A DNA stretch of 64,000 nucleotides from Bosea sp. BIWAKO-01 (GCF_001748145.1 NZ_BCQA01000001.1:620001-684000), one strand, 5' to 3'; counted from the first letter of the stretch, positions 31,176 through 40,045 are shown. Made by a program: numbers and translations. The notes: a model not told the origin generated them from the sequence alone.

Positions 31176-32459
31176 TCAGACCGCCTCGAAGGCCTGCGCC
31201 AGGTCCGAGATCAGGTCCTCGATATTCTCGATGCCGACCGAGATGCGGATCAGGGCATCGGTGAGCCCGATCTCCTCGCGCAATTCGCGGGCGACACCCG
31301 AATGGGTCATCGCGGCGGGATGCGAGACGAGCGTCTCCGTGCCGCCGAGGCTGACCGCGAGCTTCATGATCTGGAGATTGTCGAGCAGTGCGAACGCTTC
31401 CTTCTCGCCACCCTTGACGTCGAAGGAGAAGGTCGAGCCCGGCGCCGAGCACTGCTTGTCGAAGACCGGCTTGCGCGGATCGCCGTCCTTGAGATCGCCA
31501 AGGTAGTGCAGCTTGGCAACCTTGGGATGACCAGCCAGATACTCCGCCACAAGTCGGGCGTTCTCGTTGGCGCGGCTCATGCGGATGTCGAGCGTCTCCA
31601 GCGAGCGCATCAGCATCCAGCAGGAATTCGGATCGAGCTGCGTGCCGAGCGACGAGCGCCAGCCCTTGACCTGGCGGACGAGCGCATCCTTGCCGCTGAT
31701 CGAGCCACCGACGAGATCGCTATGCCCACCGACATATTTGGTGAGCGAAAGCAGCGAGAGATCGGCGCCATGCTGCAGCGGCTTCTGGAATTTCGGGCCG
31801 AGCATGGTGTTGTCGACGACCACGGGCGGGCGATGCCCCTGCGACTTCTCGAGCTCGTCGGCGATCATCGCGCAGGCTGCGAGATCAACCAGCCCATTGG
31901 TCGGGTTGGCCGGCGTCTCGACCAGGATCATCCCGACGCGCCCCTTGGCGGCGGCGGCCTTGGCGGTTGCACGCATCTGCGCGACATCGACACCGTCGGT
32001 GAAGCCGAAAGGCGTCACCCCGAAGGCGCCCATCTGGTTCTTCAGGAGCGTCTCGGTGCCGCCATAGAGCGGCCGGCTGTGGATAACGGTGTCACCCGGG
32101 CGCAGGAAGGCGAAGCAGGTCGTTGCGATGGCCGCCATGCCGCTGGCGAAAACCGCACAGCGTTCGGCCTCATCCCAGATCGCCAGGCGATCCTCGAGGA
32201 TCTCCATGTTCGGATGGTTGAAGCGCGAATAGACCAGGCCGGACTTCTCGCCAGGCTTGAGCTGGCGGCGCCCCGAGGTGAGGTCGAAGAAATCCTTGCC
32301 CTGCTGCGCGCTCTCGAAAACGAAGGTCGAGGTCAGGAAGACCGGCGGCTTGAGCGAGCCCTCCGACATCGCCGGCGAGTAGCCATAGCCCATCATCAGC
32401 GTCTCGGGATGGAGCTTGCGGTTGGCGATGCGGTCCTTGTGATAATTGTCCTGGCTCAT
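31176..32459 (-). CDS. PLP-dependent trans-sulfuration enzyme (cystathionine gamma-synthase/methionine gamma-lyase family)
   Basis: Cytosolic PLP enzyme of 427 residues acting on sulfur amino acids. PLP-binding Lys241 (LLSLTKYVGGHSD), Asp216 (VVVDNTML), the YSRFNHPN entry and SRPLYGGT are visible; the end has LVSHPAAMTHSG and LIRISVGIENIEDL. True methionine gamma-lyases have a Cys in the YGCT position (Cys116 in Pseudomonas putida); here it is YGGT, so substrate choice is open: gamma-synthase, gamma-lyase or homocysteine lyase. GAGGAGA lies eight bases before the ATG. Divergent from an Lrp-type regulator, an arrangement known for mdeA-mdeR of Pseudomonas, which suggests amino-acid-induced catabolism. 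Confidence 0.85.
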   Translation of the reverse strand: MSQDNYHKDRIANRKLHPETLMMGYGYSPAMSEGSLKPPVFLTSTFVFESAQQGKDFFDLTSGRRQLKPGEKSGLVYSRFNHPNMEILEDRLAIWDEAERCAVFASGMAAIATTCFAFLRPGDTVIHSRPLYGGTETLLKNQMGAFGVTPFGFTDGVDVAQMRATAKAAAAKGRVGMILVETPANPTNGLVDLAACAMIADELEKSQGHRPPVVVDNTMLGPKFQKPLQHGADLSLLSLTKYVGGHSDLVGGSISGKDALVRQVKGWRSSLGTQLDPNSCWMLMRSLETLDIRMSRANENARLVAEYLAGHPKVAKLHYLGDLKDGDPRKPVFDKQCSAPGSTFSFDVKGGEKEAFALLDNLQIMKLAVSLGGTETLVSHPAAMTHSGVARELREEIGLTDALIRISVGIENIEDLISDLAQAFEAV

Positions 32460-32609
32460 CGCACTCTCCTCTGCCGGTCAGGCTGCCGACCTTGCGGCAC
32501 CAGAAAGGCAGGTTAGGCCGATCCGCGCGGCATTGCATGAATGATCCCGCCGGGATTACATCCCGTTTGCGCATCTTCCTGCTCAGATATCGAATTCGAG
32601 GAGCATCTT
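32460..32609. promoter_or_regulatory. Shared control region of the PLP enzyme and Lrp-type regulator
   Basis: 150-base divergent gap. It contains a small perfect dyad ATCCC-GCC-GGGAT near 32546-32558 followed by a further ATCCCG half-site, in the position expected of an Lrp-type operator. No convincing -35/-10 pairs could be assigned. The operator call is inference from layout. Confidence 0.35.
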
Positions 32610-33068
32610 ATGCTCGATACGACAGACCGCCGTATGCTTGCCGTGCTGCAGGAGGACGGACGCATCACCAATCAGGACCTGTCGCAGAAGATCGGCCTGT
32701 CGCCGACGCCCTGCCTGCGCCGGCTGAAGCGACTGGAAGAGACGGGCGTGATCAAGGGCTATGCCGCGGTCGTCGACCCCAAGGCCTATGGCCTGCCCTT
32801 CAGCGTCTTTGTCTCGATCCGCCTGAGCCAACAGACCCAGGAGCATATCAGCGAGTTCGAGAAGGCGGTCGAGAGCTGGAACGAGGTCGCCGAGTGCTAC
32901 CTGATGACCGGGTCCCAGGATTATCTGTTGCGGGTGCTGACGGACGGGATCGAGGGCTACGAGCGCTTCCTGAAGCAGAAGATCACGCGCCTGAAATGCA
33001 TCCACTCGGTCGAATCCAATTTCGCCATGGCCACCATCAAGAAGCGCAACGGCCTGCCACCGCTCTGA
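32610..33068 (+). CDS. Lrp/AsnC family transcriptional regulator
   Basis: Feast/famine regulator of 152 residues. N-terminal winged helix (MLDTTDRRMLAVLQEDGRIT, recognition region LSPTPCLRRLKRLEETGVI) and C-terminal RAM ligand-binding domain (about 68-145, VFVSIRLSQQTQEHISEF and DYLLRVLTDGIEGYERFL). ATG 32610 is preceded by GAGGAG; an in-frame upstream start at 32541 would lie in the control region. Divergent from the PLP sulfur-amino-acid enzyme, so it probably senses methionine or a related amino acid and controls that gene, as MdeR controls mdeA. Ends 3 bases from the convergent hydrolase gene. Confidence 0.92.
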   Translation: MLDTTDRRMLAVLQEDGRITNQDLSQKIGLSPTPCLRRLKRLEETGVIKGYAAVVDPKAYGLPFSVFVSIRLSQQTQEHISEFEKAVESWNEVAECYLMTGSQDYLLRVLTDGIEGYERFLKQKITRLKCIHSVESNFAMATIKKRNGLPPL

Positions 33069-33071
33069 GCC

Positions 33072-33965
33072 CTATCTGCCGCCGAACAGCGCCTGCGCCG
33101 CCGCATTCGCCATCTTGCCCTGCTCATGTCCGGCACCCGGCACGACGATTTCGCGCCATGGGCTGGCAACACCAAGGCGTTTCGCCTCCGCGGCTGCAAC
33201 TCGCGTAAAGTTCTCCCCGCGCGCGAAGCGGTTGGGGCCTTGCGCCTCAGCGCCCCTGGACTTGTTGAGTTGCGGGTGGTTGGGGTCGATATCCTGGTCG
33301 CCCAGCATGATCAGCATCGGTTTGGCGAGGGCTGACTTCGTGCTCGCTTCGGTCGCCGGCGTGCCGTCGAGCGAATAGGGGTAGCTGAAGCCGCCGGCCG
33401 CCTCCTTGCCGACAGGCAAGGTGTAGTAGCCGGCATTGGCGGAGACCGCTGTCGAAAACCGCGCCTCCGGCATCAGGATCGCCATGCGGTGGACGAACTG
33501 CGCGCCGGCGGAATGGCCGAACAGCACATAGCCCGTGTCCCCGACACGACCACTCTTCAGCGCCCGGTCGTAGAAGCGCTCGATGACCGAGTAGACCCAT
33601 TTCGCCTGGTCCGGCTCGCCCTGGATGCCGCCCTGCTGGTACAGGCGCGTCGGAAAACGCTCCTTGTCGAAATGCGGGGCGGCAATGATCAGACCGTGCC
33701 GGTCTGCCGCCTCGACCCAGGCGTCGCGCGCCGAGGCGGCATTGCGCAGCAATCCGTGCAGCGAGATCACCAGTGGGCAGCGCTTGTCGGCGCAGGCCTG
33801 CGGCACATAGGTCTCGATGTTGATGGTCTCGGTACCGGTGGGCGAAACGTCCTCATGCAGGACATGCGAGCGCCCAGCTTCCTGGAACGGGGTCAGGTCA
33901 TGCGCTTGCCCGGCCAGAGGCATGAGCACAAGCAGGCAAGCGGCGCGCAACAACATTCGAGGCAT
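33072..33965 (-). CDS. Secreted alpha/beta hydrolase (esterase/LpqC-like)
   Basis: Exported serine hydrolase of 297 residues. Signal peptide 1-21 (LLRAACLLVLMPLAGQA), oxyanion-region ISLHGLLRNA, nucleophile elbow GHSAG (Ser152), Asp in MLGDQDIDPNHP and the terminal His in PGAGHEQGKM complete a plausible triad. GGGAGA sits about eight bases before ATG 33965. It resembles secreted poly(3-hydroxybutyrate) depolymerase/feruloyl-esterase-like families; the substrate is unknown. It follows the DUF900 lipoprotein gene by 57 bases on the same strand and could be co-transcribed with it. Confidence 0.85.
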   Translation of the reverse strand: MPRMLLRAACLLVLMPLAGQAHDLTPFQEAGRSHVLHEDVSPTGTETINIETYVPQACADKRCPLVISLHGLLRNAASARDAWVEAADRHGLIIAAPHFDKERFPTRLYQQGGIQGEPDQAKWVYSVIERFYDRALKSGRVGDTGYVLFGHSAGAQFVHRMAILMPEARFSTAVSANAGYYTLPVGKEAAGGFSYPYSLDGTPATEASTKSALAKPMLIMLGDQDIDPNHPQLNKSRGAEAQGPNRFARGENFTRVAAAEAKRLGVASPWREIVVPGAGHEQGKMANAAAQALFGGR

Positions 33966-34022
33966 CGGCGTCTCCCTGAAGGCAGCGCGATGCTGCCCCC
34001 AAGACGAGCCGCTCCGCAAGCC

Positions 34023-35024
34023 TCAGGAGCCCGTGCGGTCCATGGCGCGCCGCACCACCTGCGTGACTTCGCTGTCCGTCAGGAACAGATCATGCCTCAG
34101 CATGCTCCAGCCGCGGCCGGAGGTGTCGGCGACACGCACGCCCAGAGCCTCGAGCCGCGAGCGCTCTGCCGCGCCGGCCCGCGCCACGCCACCGGCGATG
34201 CGCGAGGATATGGCAAGCGCCCTGTCATCGGGGTCGATGATCAGGGTCATGCGCTGGGCAAGCGGACCCAGCCGCGAGACCGTCTGCTCGAACGCGTCGA
34301 TGTCGATATCGGGCGATGCGAAGACGATCGAGCCGATCTGCGAGGAGACGTCCGCGGAGTCCCGCAGTTCGCGCAGGCCTTCCAGCGTCAGGAATGTGCC
34401 CATCGAATGCGCGACGATGTGGATGCGCCCCACGGTCGGGTTGGCGACGAGGGCGCGCAAGGCCTGGACGAAGCCCTCGCGCGACCAGAGCGCGCTCTCG
34501 CGGTCATAGCCGTAGTCGAAGAGCTTGCCGCCGGAGGGCCAGGTGAAGAGCGCGGTCCGCCCCTGGAACTTCAACGCATGCGAAAGCTGTCCGGCGCTGC
34601 GGGCGGCGGATTCGAATGTCTCGTTGTAGCCGTGGACATAGAGCAGCACGTCGCGCCCGGTCGCCGCCTCTCCGAAGGCGCGGGCCGCATTGGTCGAGGT
34701 CCGGTTGTTGACGCCGACGACGCGCCAGTCGCTGCCGACGGTCGCCGCGACAACGCCACGTCCCGGAGGGGAAAGCCGCGCTTCGGCGAAACTGAGGCCC
34801 GTGCCACGATCCGGCCCGAAGAACGGCTCGCGGTCCCCGAGAGACTTTCGCGTGGTCGCGACCAGGAGCACCGGCTCCCTGCCGAAGGGGGACGACTCCG
34901 CATGGGCCGTTTCCGAGAATGGCGAGATCGCCGCCTCTGTCTGCGCGCAGGCCGACAATGCGAGCGAAAGCAGCGCTGCAAGCGCAACGAAGCGACGGGA
35001 AGGGGCGTGCCGCACGGCGGACAT
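34023..35024 (-). CDS. DUF900 alpha/beta hydrolase lipoprotein, copy 1
   Basis: Putative esterase of 333 residues (COG4782 type). Lipoprotein signal: RRFVALAALLSLALSAC with lipobox LSAC (Cys26), so likely membrane-anchored in the periplasm. Family core: LLYVHGYNETFESAARSAGQ, TWPSGGKLFDYGYDRESA, nucleophile elbow AHSMG (Ser207) and FASPDIDIDAF. The chosen start, ATG 35024, begins the lipoprotein signal; the frame is open 30 codons upstream. Neighbour of a second DUF900 lipoprotein with the same architecture. Physiological substrate unknown. Confidence 0.82.
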   Translation of the reverse strand: MSAVRHAPSRRFVALAALLSLALSACAQTEAAISPFSETAHAESSPFGREPVLLVATTRKSLGDREPFFGPDRGTGLSFAEARLSPPGRGVVAATVGSDWRVVGVNNRTSTNAARAFGEAATGRDVLLYVHGYNETFESAARSAGQLSHALKFQGRTALFTWPSGGKLFDYGYDRESALWSREGFVQALRALVANPTVGRIHIVAHSMGTFLTLEGLRELRDSADVSSQIGSIVFASPDIDIDAFEQTVSRLGPLAQRMTLIIDPDDRALAISSRIAGGVARAGAAERSRLEALGVRVADTSGRGWSMLRHDLFLTDSEVTQVVRRAMDRTGS

Positions 35025-35168
35025 GGGCGATCGAGAATTCCAGTGTTGCAGGAATGCGGGCGGAAATGGCCAGCTCGGCCTTAAGGCCAAGCTAACGCGG
35101 CCATAATGGGGCAACCCTGCAGCAATCTTCGTGCAAGGCTCGCGCGTGTCCCTGGCGCAACAGCCGTC

Positions 35169-36332
35169 CTATTGCTGGACAATCGCAGCGGGAGCCGTGA
35201 CCACGAGCTCCAGCGTGCCGCCGACGGTTCCCACCACGCCGCCCGCGATATCGCCCAGGCGATCGCCGAAATGAGGCCCGCGCATCGCGATACCCCGGTC
35301 CGCCTGCAGCCGCTTACCGATCATCTGGACGACCTTGGGCGAGGCGGCGAACTTGCCGTGGTTGAGACTGTCGCTGGTCGAGACGTCGGACAGATCGATG
35401 ACGTCGACCCCGGATTTCGCCAGCTCCGCGACCGTATCCTTGTCGCTTGCTGAGATCGCTCCCAGGCGCTTCTTGTCGCCGGCGAAGCGGCGCGAGACTT
35501 CGAGCGCCTTGTCGTCGGCCGAGACAAAGACCGTCACCGGCGTCTTGATCTCGCGCATCACCGTTTTGAACACATCGAGATCGACATCGGGCGCAGCCAA
35601 CATGACGTCGCGCAGCTTTCCGCCGAAATTGCCGTCGCCGCGAATGGATGCCTGCCGCAGGGTTTCCAGCGTCAACTGCGTTCCCATGGAATGGGCGAGG
35701 ATGTCGATGCGGCTCGGGCCGAGGTCCTTGGCGATCGCGCGCAGGTTCATCTCGAGGAAATCGCGGGAATAGAAGGCGCTTTCGCGGTCATAGGGGTAGG
35801 CCAGCAATTGCCCGCGCGACGGCCAGGTGAACAGCACCGGCACGCCCTTGAAATCCGAGTCATGGACGATCTGGGCGAAACGATAGGCCGCGTCGGCAAA
35901 GCTCGTGTTGTAGCCGTGAACGAAGACGAGGACCTCGCGCTCCTTTGGCGGTCTTGCCGCGATCTCGCGTCGGACGCGCGCGACAATGGGGGAGAGGTCG
36001 ATCCGCTCCACCGAGGTCACCGCGAAATGCTCTGCCGGATTGGACTTGCCGTAGCTGCCGGGAAGCTCGAGCTCACCCGACTTGTGCGCCTTCGGCACCG
36101 AGATATCGATCTTGGCGAAGGAGAGGTGCTGCCCCCGCTCTCCGGTAAAATACTGCGGCTCCGCCCCCATCTCACGGGTCGAGGCCACGAAAATCCGCAC
36201 GGTTCCGACAATATCGGCAGGCTTGACGCTGGTGAGCGACAGGTCTCTGGGCGGGCCGCCGCATGCCGCGAGGCCAAGCGGAGCCAGCAAGGCCAGCATA
36301 ATCAATCGAACCCGGAACGCCGCACGCATCAT
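35169..36332 (-). CDS. DUF900 alpha/beta hydrolase lipoprotein, copy 2
   Basis: 387-residue paralogue of the previous gene: lipobox LAAC (Cys24), VFVHGYNTSFADAAYRFAQI, TWPSRGQLLAYPYDRESA, elbow AHSMG (Ser215), and LAAPDVDLDVFKTVM. It has a C-terminal extension of about 60 residues containing a Gly/Val-rich stretch (GDIAGGVVGTVGGTLELVV) absent from copy 1. Starts at 36332 (ATGATG) or one codon later; an upstream TTG would extend it by 12. The two copies are separated by 144 bases. Duplicated lipoprotein hydrolases suggest related but distinct substrates or partners. Confidence 0.82.
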   Translation of the reverse strand: MMRAAFRVRLIMLALLAPLGLAACGGPPRDLSLTSVKPADIVGTVRIFVASTREMGAEPQYFTGERGQHLSFAKIDISVPKAHKSGELELPGSYGKSNPAEHFAVTSVERIDLSPIVARVRREIAARPPKEREVLVFVHGYNTSFADAAYRFAQIVHDSDFKGVPVLFTWPSRGQLLAYPYDRESAFYSRDFLEMNLRAIAKDLGPSRIDILAHSMGTQLTLETLRQASIRGDGNFGGKLRDVMLAAPDVDLDVFKTVMREIKTPVTVFVSADDKALEVSRRFAGDKKRLGAISASDKDTVAELAKSGVDVIDLSDVSTSDSLNHGKFAASPKVVQMIGKRLQADRGIAMRGPHFGDRLGDIAGGVVGTVGGTLELVVTAPAAIVQQ

Positions 36333-36441
36333 GACCGATCTCGTCTCATTGACGTTGCGGATGTTCAAGAGGCTGGGATGACACAGTGATGACCGAACTC
36401 GCGGCTTGTCGCCCGAGGCAAAGGCTTGCTAGGTGCCTGTC

Positions 36442-37416
36442 ATGGCTGACGTCTCCACCCTCGCCGATGCAATTCTCTCCGGTGAACGGGCGGCCCTGGC
36501 GCGTGGCATCACGCTTGTGGAATCCCGCCGGACCGATCATCGCAGGCAGGCCCATGCACTGATCCAGCAGTTGCTGCCGCACACCGGACAGTCGACCCGG
36601 GTCGGCATCACCGGCGTTCCCGGCGTCGGCAAATCGACCACCATCGATGCACTCGGCACCTACCTGACAGGGCTCGGTCACAAGGTCGCCGTGCTGGCGG
36701 TCGATCCATCCTCGACGCGGAGCGGCGGTTCGATCCTGGGCGACAAGACGCGGATGGCCCGCCTCGCCGTCGATCCCAACGCCTATATCCGCCCCTCCCC
36801 GTCTTCCGGCACGCTCGGTGGCGTCGCAGCCAAGACGCGCGAAACGATGCTGCTCTGCGAGGCCGCCGGCTTCGACGTCATCCTGGTCGAGACGGTGGGC
36901 GTCGGCCAGTCGGAGACCACGGTCGCCGATCTCACCGATTTCTTTCTCGTGCTGATGCTGCCCAATGCCGGCGACGAATTGCAGGGCATCAAGAAGGGCA
37001 TCATCGAGCTCGCCGACATGATTGCCGTCAACAAGGCGGACGGCACTGGGGCCGTGGCGGCGAAGGCCGCAGCCGCGCAGTACCGCGCGGCCCTGCACAT
37101 TCTCGCTCCCGTATCGAGCGTCTGGTCCACTCCGGTGGTGACGGTCTCGGGGCTGACAGGCGATGGGCTCGATGCGCTCTGGGCGAAGGTGGAGGATCAT
37201 CGCCAGCGGATGGGTGCGGGGAATCTGATCCAGGAGAGGCGTCGCCAGCAGGACGTCAAATGGATGTGGGCGATGGTCGAAGACCGCCTGCGCGCCAGGC
37301 TCCGGCATGATCCCGTCCTCAAGGCACGCACCCCAGCGCTTGAAGCAGCCGTCGGGGCAGGCGAACTCAACCCGACGCTGGCGGCCGACGAGATCGCGCA
37401 GGCGCTCGGCCTTTGA
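36442..37416 (+). CDS. meaB: MeaB/ArgK-type GTPase, methylmalonyl-CoA mutase chaperone
   Basis: G3E-family GTPase of 324 residues that gates cofactor loading and protects methylmalonyl-CoA mutase from inactivation. Walker A GVPGVGKS (58-65), LAVDPSSTRSGGSILGDKTR, VETVGVGQSE (switch region), and NKADG base-recognition motif are all present, as is the C-terminal dimerisation helix region. ATG 36442 has AGGTG six bases upstream; an in-frame GTG lies three codons earlier. It is not beside mutA-thiD-mutB but is in the same window about 11 kb downstream. Monocistronic by spacing. Confidence 0.94.
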   Translation: MADVSTLADAILSGERAALARGITLVESRRTDHRRQAHALIQQLLPHTGQSTRVGITGVPGVGKSTTIDALGTYLTGLGHKVAVLAVDPSSTRSGGSILGDKTRMARLAVDPNAYIRPSPSSGTLGGVAAKTRETMLLCEAAGFDVILVETVGVGQSETTVADLTDFFLVLMLPNAGDELQGIKKGIIELADMIAVNKADGTGAVAAKAAAAQYRAALHILAPVSSVWSTPVVTVSGLTGDGLDALWAKVEDHRQRMGAGNLIQERRRQQDVKWMWAMVEDRLRARLRHDPVLKARTPALEAAVGAGELNPTLAADEIAQALGL

Positions 37417-37522
37417 AGTGAAGGATCGCGACCAACGATGTTGGTCGGCCGGCGCGCGGGCCTGAAACGGCACAACCAGGCCGGCACGCGGCTTGTACGC
37501 CTGCGGCGTCATGGAGGCCCTG

Positions 37523-38899
37523 ATGGCGATTTCTCGACGTTCCCTGCTGGCTGCGACCGTTTTTGGGACAGCAGGATCCGTCGTTCCGGCAGCCGCGCAG
37601 CAGGCAGCGCGGAGCGAACCAGCGCGCGCGCTCGGTCAGCTCGGACTGGAGGCCACTCATTTCGGACTGCGCCCCGGCTCCGCCGACGATCAGTCGCGGC
37701 CACTCCAGACTGCGCTCGCGGAAGCAGCCAGGCGAGGCGCGCCCTTGCTGCTGCCGCCGGGGCGCTATCGCGTCTCCAACGTCATCCTGCCCGAGGGCTC
37801 ACGGCTGGTCGGTGTCCCCGGCGCGACGCAGCTCGTCGCGGCGCAGGCAGGCCCGCTGCTCATCGCCCGCCGCATCAAGCGTACGGCGCTGACAGGGCTC
37901 AGTCTCGACGGGCTCGACATCCGCGCCAGCGAGCGAACCGGACTTGTGGCAGCCGAGGAGGTCCTGGAGTTCACCCTGAATGAATGCGAGTTCGCCAATG
38001 CGGGCTCGGTCGGCCTCGTCCTGACCCGAACAGCGGGGCGGATCCAGGCCAACAGGTTTCGCAGCGTGCGCGAATCGGCGCTGTTCTCGCTCGATTCGCG
38101 CGGGCTCTCGATCGAGGGCAACCAGATCGAGGATTGTGGCAATAACGGCATCCAGATCTGGCGCAGCCAGGCGGGGGACGATCAGTCACTCATTCGCGGC
38201 AACCGGATCAATCGCGTCCGTTCGGATTCGGGCGGCGACGGGCCCAATGGCAACGGCATCAGCCTGTTCCGCGCCGGCGGTGTCATCATCGAGAGCAACA
38301 GCCTGCGCGACTGCGCACTGACCTTCATCCGGAACAACTCCGGCTCAACCGTCCAGATCATCGGCAACCAGGGCAAGCGCTGTGGCGAGACCGCGCTCTA
38401 TTCGGAATTCGCCTTCGAGGGCGCCATCATCAGCGGCAATCTGCTGGAGGATTGTGCCATGGGCATAAGCGTCACCAATCTCGATCATGGCGGGCGGCTT
38501 GCCGTCGTCGCCAACAACATCATCCGCAACGCCCAGAAGGGTTATGCCCCGAAAGGCAAGGAGCCGGTTGGGGGCATGGGCGTGCATGTCGAGGCGGAGG
38601 CCACCGTGACCGGCAATGTCGTGGAGAATGCCAGCGATGTCGGCATCTCGCTCGGCTGGTCCTGGGCCATGCGCAACCTCGTGGCCACCGGCAATATCGT
38701 CCGCAAGACCGGGATCGGCATCTCGGTCTCGCTGGTACCGAAGGAGCGCAACGCCCTGATCGCCAACAATGTCATTGCGGACGCGAAACTCGGTGCCGTC
38801 CTCGGCACCGAATACGGCAAGATCGTCACCGGCGACCTGACGCAAGGCGCCGACAAGCGGGCGACCGGCATCCGTGTCGAGAACAACGCGGTGAGCTGA
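37523..38899 (+). CDS. Tat-exported right-handed beta-helix protein (TIGR03808 type)
   Basis: 458-residue exported protein of unknown function. Twin-arginine signal ISRRSLLAATVFG near the start, cleavage near VPAAA; then a pectate-lyase-like repetitive beta-helix: successive turns such as NEFANA-type NANRF, IEGNQIEDCGNNGIQI, IRGNRINRV, IIESNSLRDC, ISGNLLEDCAMGISV, VVANNIIRNA, VTGNVVENASDVGISL. Matches the TIGR03808 family of Tat-translocated repeat proteins found in Rhizobiales. The start ATG 37523 is preceded by GGAGG; two earlier in-frame ATG codons exist. Tat export suggests folding or cofactor insertion in the cytoplasm; a polysaccharide-related role is speculative. Confidence 0.8.
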   Translation: MAISRRSLLAATVFGTAGSVVPAAAQQAARSEPARALGQLGLEATHFGLRPGSADDQSRPLQTALAEAARRGAPLLLPPGRYRVSNVILPEGSRLVGVPGATQLVAAQAGPLLIARRIKRTALTGLSLDGLDIRASERTGLVAAEEVLEFTLNECEFANAGSVGLVLTRTAGRIQANRFRSVRESALFSLDSRGLSIEGNQIEDCGNNGIQIWRSQAGDDQSLIRGNRINRVRSDSGGDGPNGNGISLFRAGGVIIESNSLRDCALTFIRNNSGSTVQIIGNQGKRCGETALYSEFAFEGAIISGNLLEDCAMGISVTNLDHGGRLAVVANNIIRNAQKGYAPKGKEPVGGMGVHVEAEATVTGNVVENASDVGISLGWSWAMRNLVATGNIVRKTGIGISVSLVPKERNALIANNVIADAKLGAVLGTEYGKIVTGDLTQGADKRATGIRVENNAVS

Positions 38900-38960
38900 A
38901 GCATCGCCCGAAGCGCGGATTGCGGCTCTCGGGACCGCCGATGCAAACCGGTGCGATAGG

Positions 38961-39962
38961 CTAGGCGCTCGCTGCCGCCCTCACCCGTCCGACCTCGATG
39001 CCGTTCCAGTTCTTCAGGACGCTTTCGCGCAGCGGCGCAAAGCTCGCCGCTTCCGTCTCGCTCATCGGCAGGAAGCGCGCGATCAGCGAGGCCATCACCA
39101 CCTCGGCCGCACGCCCTGCCCCGTCATCGCATTTCAGCGCAATGCCGAGCCCGAGCTCCGGAATCGTGCCGCAATAGACGCCTTCAGCGCCTGTCTTGAT
39201 GAAGATGCGCTCGCGCAGCAGTTCCATCGCGCGCGTGTCGAACCGGCCGGTTCCCGCCACCATGAAGGGATGAGCAGCGACCGCCTTGCGGATGCGCAGC
39301 GCGGCCTCGGCGCGCTTCGGTCCAAGCCCGTGGCCGGAGCCGAGACGGGCGAAGCCCAGCGCCAGCGAGGTCAGCGGCACCGCATAGGTCGGAATGGAGC
39401 AGCCGTCGGTGCCCATGAGATCGGCGGTGTGGGCAGCGCCCGTCACCTCCTCAAGCGCGCCGCGCACCGCCTTCTGCACGGCGTGGCCGGCCTTGACGTA
39501 GCCCGTGGGGTCCTCATCCAGGCCGCAGGACAGGCAGACGAAACCGGCATGCTTGCCCGAACAGTTGTTGTTGAGCGCGGTCGGCTCCTGGCCGGCCTTG
39601 GAGATGGCGCGCGCCGCGGCCTCGTTCATCGGCCAATGAGCGCCGCATTCGAGGCAACCGGCATCCCGACCGGCCTTCCTCAGCATGCCGAGCGAGGTTT
39701 CGGCGTGAGCCGGCTCGCCGGAATGCGAGGCGACGGCAAGCGCGATCTCGGCTTCGGTCAAACCGTAGCGGTCGGCGGCGCCGCTTTCGAAGAGCGGCAG
39801 GGCCTGGATCGCCTTCACCGCCGAGCGCGGGAACACCGGGCGCTCGACATCCCCCAGCGACAGCACCACCGCGCCGTCCGCATCGACCACGATTGCCGCG
39901 CCGCGATGGCGCGATTCGACGACGGCGCCGCGCATCACCTCGGCAAGAACGGGGTTTTCCAT
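38961..39962 (-). CDS. Asparaginase (asparaginase II family, PF06089)
   Basis: 333-residue cytosolic enzyme of the rhizobial-type asparaginase II family, which hydrolyses asparagine to aspartate and ammonia. Family signatures: VMRGAVVESRHRGAAIVVD, FPRSAVKAIQALPLFESGAA, ASHSGEPAH, NNNCSGKHAGF, GTDGCSIPTYAVP and a C-terminal CDDGAGRA. ATG 39962 has GGAG six bases before; the frame is open far upstream, but antisense to another region and without family resemblance. Divergent from the HGGYW hydrolase; the 153-base gap has a perfect dyad. Could supply aspartate/ammonia from peptides. Confidence 0.9.
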   Translation of the reverse strand: MENPVLAEVMRGAVVESRHRGAAIVVDADGAVVLSLGDVERPVFPRSAVKAIQALPLFESGAADRYGLTEAEIALAVASHSGEPAHAETSLGMLRKAGRDAGCLECGAHWPMNEAAARAISKAGQEPTALNNNCSGKHAGFVCLSCGLDEDPTGYVKAGHAVQKAVRGALEEVTGAAHTADLMGTDGCSIPTYAVPLTSLALGFARLGSGHGLGPKRAEAALRIRKAVAAHPFMVAGTGRFDTRAMELLRERIFIKTGAEGVYCGTIPELGLGIALKCDDGAGRAAEVVMASLIARFLPMSETEAASFAPLRESVLKNWNGIEVGRVRAAASA

Positions 39963-40045
39963 AACGATCTCCAGGCTCGCAGGGATGCCCTGCACAAGGC
40001 GCGGAGTCTTGTGGCGTTTGCGGCTCGACCTGTCAAAAGCCATGG

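Noticed and set aside
31108..31452. Minus-strand reading frame ending in MAGLEPAIPACRSRVRRA
   Set aside because: The end is the translated intergenic palindrome, a familiar false gene pattern; the rest is antisense-free shadow of the PLP enzyme gene.
33489..35084. Plus-strand frame of 531 codons opposite the hydrolase and DUF900 genes
   Set aside because: Antisense to two genes with clear motifs and signal peptides.
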